The notes under the pieces were generated by a model. That model was not told the DNA's origin and ran no database searches. It saw only the letters and a program-made list of their open reading frames with translations. Positions 5,627 to 7,039 of a stretch of DNA of 7,039 nucleotides are shown here, piece by piece. Both the position numbers and the translations under genes were made by a program. Each line of letters opens with the position of its first letter. Position 1 is the first letter of the stretch. Source of the stretch: DASQDN01 sp035630195 (GTDB lineage: Bacteria > Acidobacteriota > Terriglobia > Bryobacterales > Bryobacteraceae); assembly GCA_035630195.1 (NCBI GenBank), contig DASQLD010000074.1, positions 1 to 7,039 of the forward strand, in the 5' to 3' direction.

Positions 5627-7039
5627 TTGCTTTTGATCTCGCTTCTCGGCGCGATCGCTCTCCTCATCGGTGGTCTGTTTTCGCAACAGCTCTTTGAGAC
5701 TACAAATTGGTTTCCCGAAGGGATCCGCCGTTTCCTTCGCTTTACTGTCCTTTTCTGGAGCCTTTCTGCTCTATTCTTCAAGGTAGCGCCAAGATACTAC
5801 GTCGCAGCCCTAGGCTGTATCGCCCTGCTGTGCACTACTTATGCAGTTGGAGTCGCCCCCGTCTTTGCTATCGGGCTGATTGTCCTGGCATCGGTAATCT
5901 TGGGGCGTCGCCTTTTTCAGGGTGAATGGGTGCTGCTATTTCTTTCGGGAATAGCCATCATCGCATTTGCCATTGCGCTTTTCGCGCGCACGCCGGTTCA
6001 TTATCCGCTCGTTTATTTCGCGGCTCTGCTCGCCATTCTGATTTACCCTCCATCTCAGTTTCGCCGCCACCGTTATTCGCTGACGGCTCTGCAGTCGCTT
6101 ACGACTGCCCCCGCTTATTGGAGCCTGTGCCTGACGTTATATCTGCTCACTGCCCACTGGCTGGTTGTACTGAAACCGGAAGCTGGGGCCGATGCCTTAT
6201 CAATGCATCTCGCCATCGCATCCGACATGGCGACACGTCACGCATTTACTCTCGATTTCCCACAATTCGTCTGGGCCTTAATGCCGATGGGCGCCGATTT
6301 CTGCTACGCGCTCGCCTACATTCTTGGTGGTGAATATGCGGCGCGCATTATGAACCTGGTAATGTTGGCCTCCATCGCATACTTCATTTATCAGGCTGTG
6401 CGCGCCTGGCTGCCGCAAGATACGGCATTTCTGGTCTCGGCGCTATTTCTCTCGGCCCCGATGGTCCAACTCGTAACGGGCACGATGATGGTGGAGAACT
6501 TCGTCGCGGCGATGGTGTTGGGCTCCGCAATCGCATTGTGGCGCTTTCACGAACAGCCGCAAACCTCCACCCTTCTGATCTGCAGTCTGCTCCTTGGTAC
6601 CGCAATCGGATGGAAAATCGGCGCAATCACGCTGGCGGTGACGCTTGTGCCCACTCTCATTCTTTCCGTGTTTCGGAATCGAAGCCGCCTGCCGAACTGG
6701 CGTCTGTCCGTTACCTTCGCTGCTCTACTCTTCCTTGTGCCCGCAGTCTTCCCGTATGCGACGGCTTACCTTCGTTCCGGTAATCCGATTTATCCGTTCG
6801 CCAATGACACCTTCCACTCGCCATATCTTGATGAAATTCTCGAAGACTCTCGATTCCGCGAGCCACTGACCGCTCTTACGCTCTTTTACATCACGTTTCA
6901 AACGAATCGATTTTACGAAGGGCAGCCGGGCTCTTTCGGCTTTCAATACCTGGTGTTAATCCCCTTTTGTCTCGTGGCGTTTCCACGCATGCGGTCGCTT
7001 GCGGAGCGGTCCGCAGTAATCACAGGAATGGTCGGCGCG
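5627..7039 (+). CDS. Polytopic GT-C-like membrane protein (3' end beyond window)
   Basis: The frame is open for 471 codons from a TTG at 5627 to the last base of the window, so the C-terminus is missing. The sequence is strongly hydrophobic with ten or more membrane helices. Residues 184-194 (PEAGADALSMH) lie in the loop after a membrane helix, where GT-C enzymes carry an acidic catalytic residue (D189 is the candidate). LMPMGADFCYALAYILGGEYA (split at 218-228 and 229-238) and RSGNPIYPF (383-391) resemble signatures of bacterial GT-C-like proteins annotated as glycosyltransferase family 39 or hypothetical. Such enzymes use polyprenyl-phosphate sugars outside the cytoplasmic membrane. The start is uncertain: no ATG occurs near the 5' end, the frame opens only after a TAA at 5585-5587, and the TTG lies 2 nt after the GT2 stop without a clear Shine-Dalgarno, consistent with coupled translation. 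The exact sugar and acceptor are unknown. Confidence 0.85.
   Translation, partial: MLLISLLGAIALLIGGLFSQQLFETTNWFPEGIRRFLRFTVLFWSLSALFFKVAPRYYVAALGCIALLCTTYAVGVAPVFAIGLIVLASVILGRRLFQGEWVLLFLSGIAIIAFAIALFARTPVHYPLVYFAALLAILIYPPSQFRRHRYSLTALQSLTTAPAYWSLCLTLYLLTAHWLVVLKPEAGADALSMHLAIASDMATRHAFTLDFPQFVWALMPMGADFCYALAYILGGEYAARIMNLVMLASIAYFIYQAVRAWLPQDTAFLVSALFLSAPMVQLVTGTMMVENFVAAMVLGSAIALWRFHEQPQTSTLLICSLLLGTAIGWKIGAITLAVTLVPTLILSVFRNRSRLPNWRLSVTFAALLFLVPAVFPYATAYLRSGNPIYPFANDTFHSPYLDEILEDSRFREPLTALTLFYITFQTNRFYEGQPGSFGFQYLVLIPFCLVAFPRMRSLAERSAVITGMVGA

Noticed and set aside
5926..6333. Plus-strand 135-codon frame in the right-hand region
   Set aside because: Another plus-strand frame is open for 471 codons and gives a coherent multi-helix membrane protein with GT-C-like motifs. 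This one is an out-of-frame shadow.

Overview
The window holds parts of two divergent transcription units. The content suggests a Gram-negative, double-membrane bacterium with moderately high GC: a TonB-dependent outer-membrane receptor, a secreted TPR-type protein, a four-helix membrane protein with a Pro/Ser/Ala-rich tail, and membrane glycosyltransferases. The style of the proteins (small 4-TM family, BtuB-like receptor with a GHHNLDIP plug motif, CslA-like GT2 beside a GT-C-like protein) recalls Acidobacteriota. That placement is inference from memory of families and was not tested.

Leftward unit (minus strand, read from about 3395 down to 1): a 154-residue integral membrane protein (2931-3395), a TonB-dependent receptor (1154-about 2926), and a long secreted protein that runs off the window at base 1 (1-about 1132). 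The last one is an uninterrupted 377-codon frame with a signal peptide, an HxxxH motif and the beginning of what looks like a TPR. It is easy to miss because it lacks an ATG near its 5' end and has no stop inside the window. Gaps are very short (4 and 21 nt with the chosen starts), so the three genes are probably one operon. Both downstream genes appear to use non-ATG starts.

Central gap (3396-4007, 612 bp): the divergent intergenic region. I see no convincing conserved RNA or large gene. It holds a perfect TATAAT hexamer, a few short inverted or direct repeats that could be operators, and one tentative 43-residue, very hydrophobic minus-strand ORF (3840-3971).

Rightward unit (plus strand): a complete 538-residue processive-type family 2 glycosyltransferase (4008-5624) with all D, DxD, TED and QxxRW motifs and C-terminal membrane helices. 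It is followed almost without gap by a polytopic membrane protein resembling GT-C glycosyltransferases (about 5627 to beyond 7039), which is open for 471 codons to the window end. Together they suggest synthesis or transfer of a cell-surface glycan or glycolipid, with substrate unknown.

The main results are two long partial genes at the window edges, non-ATG starts at three tight gene junctions, and a receptor gene whose downstream neighbour lies in the same reading frame behind a single TAG. I did not find a clear-cut novel defence or mobile system.
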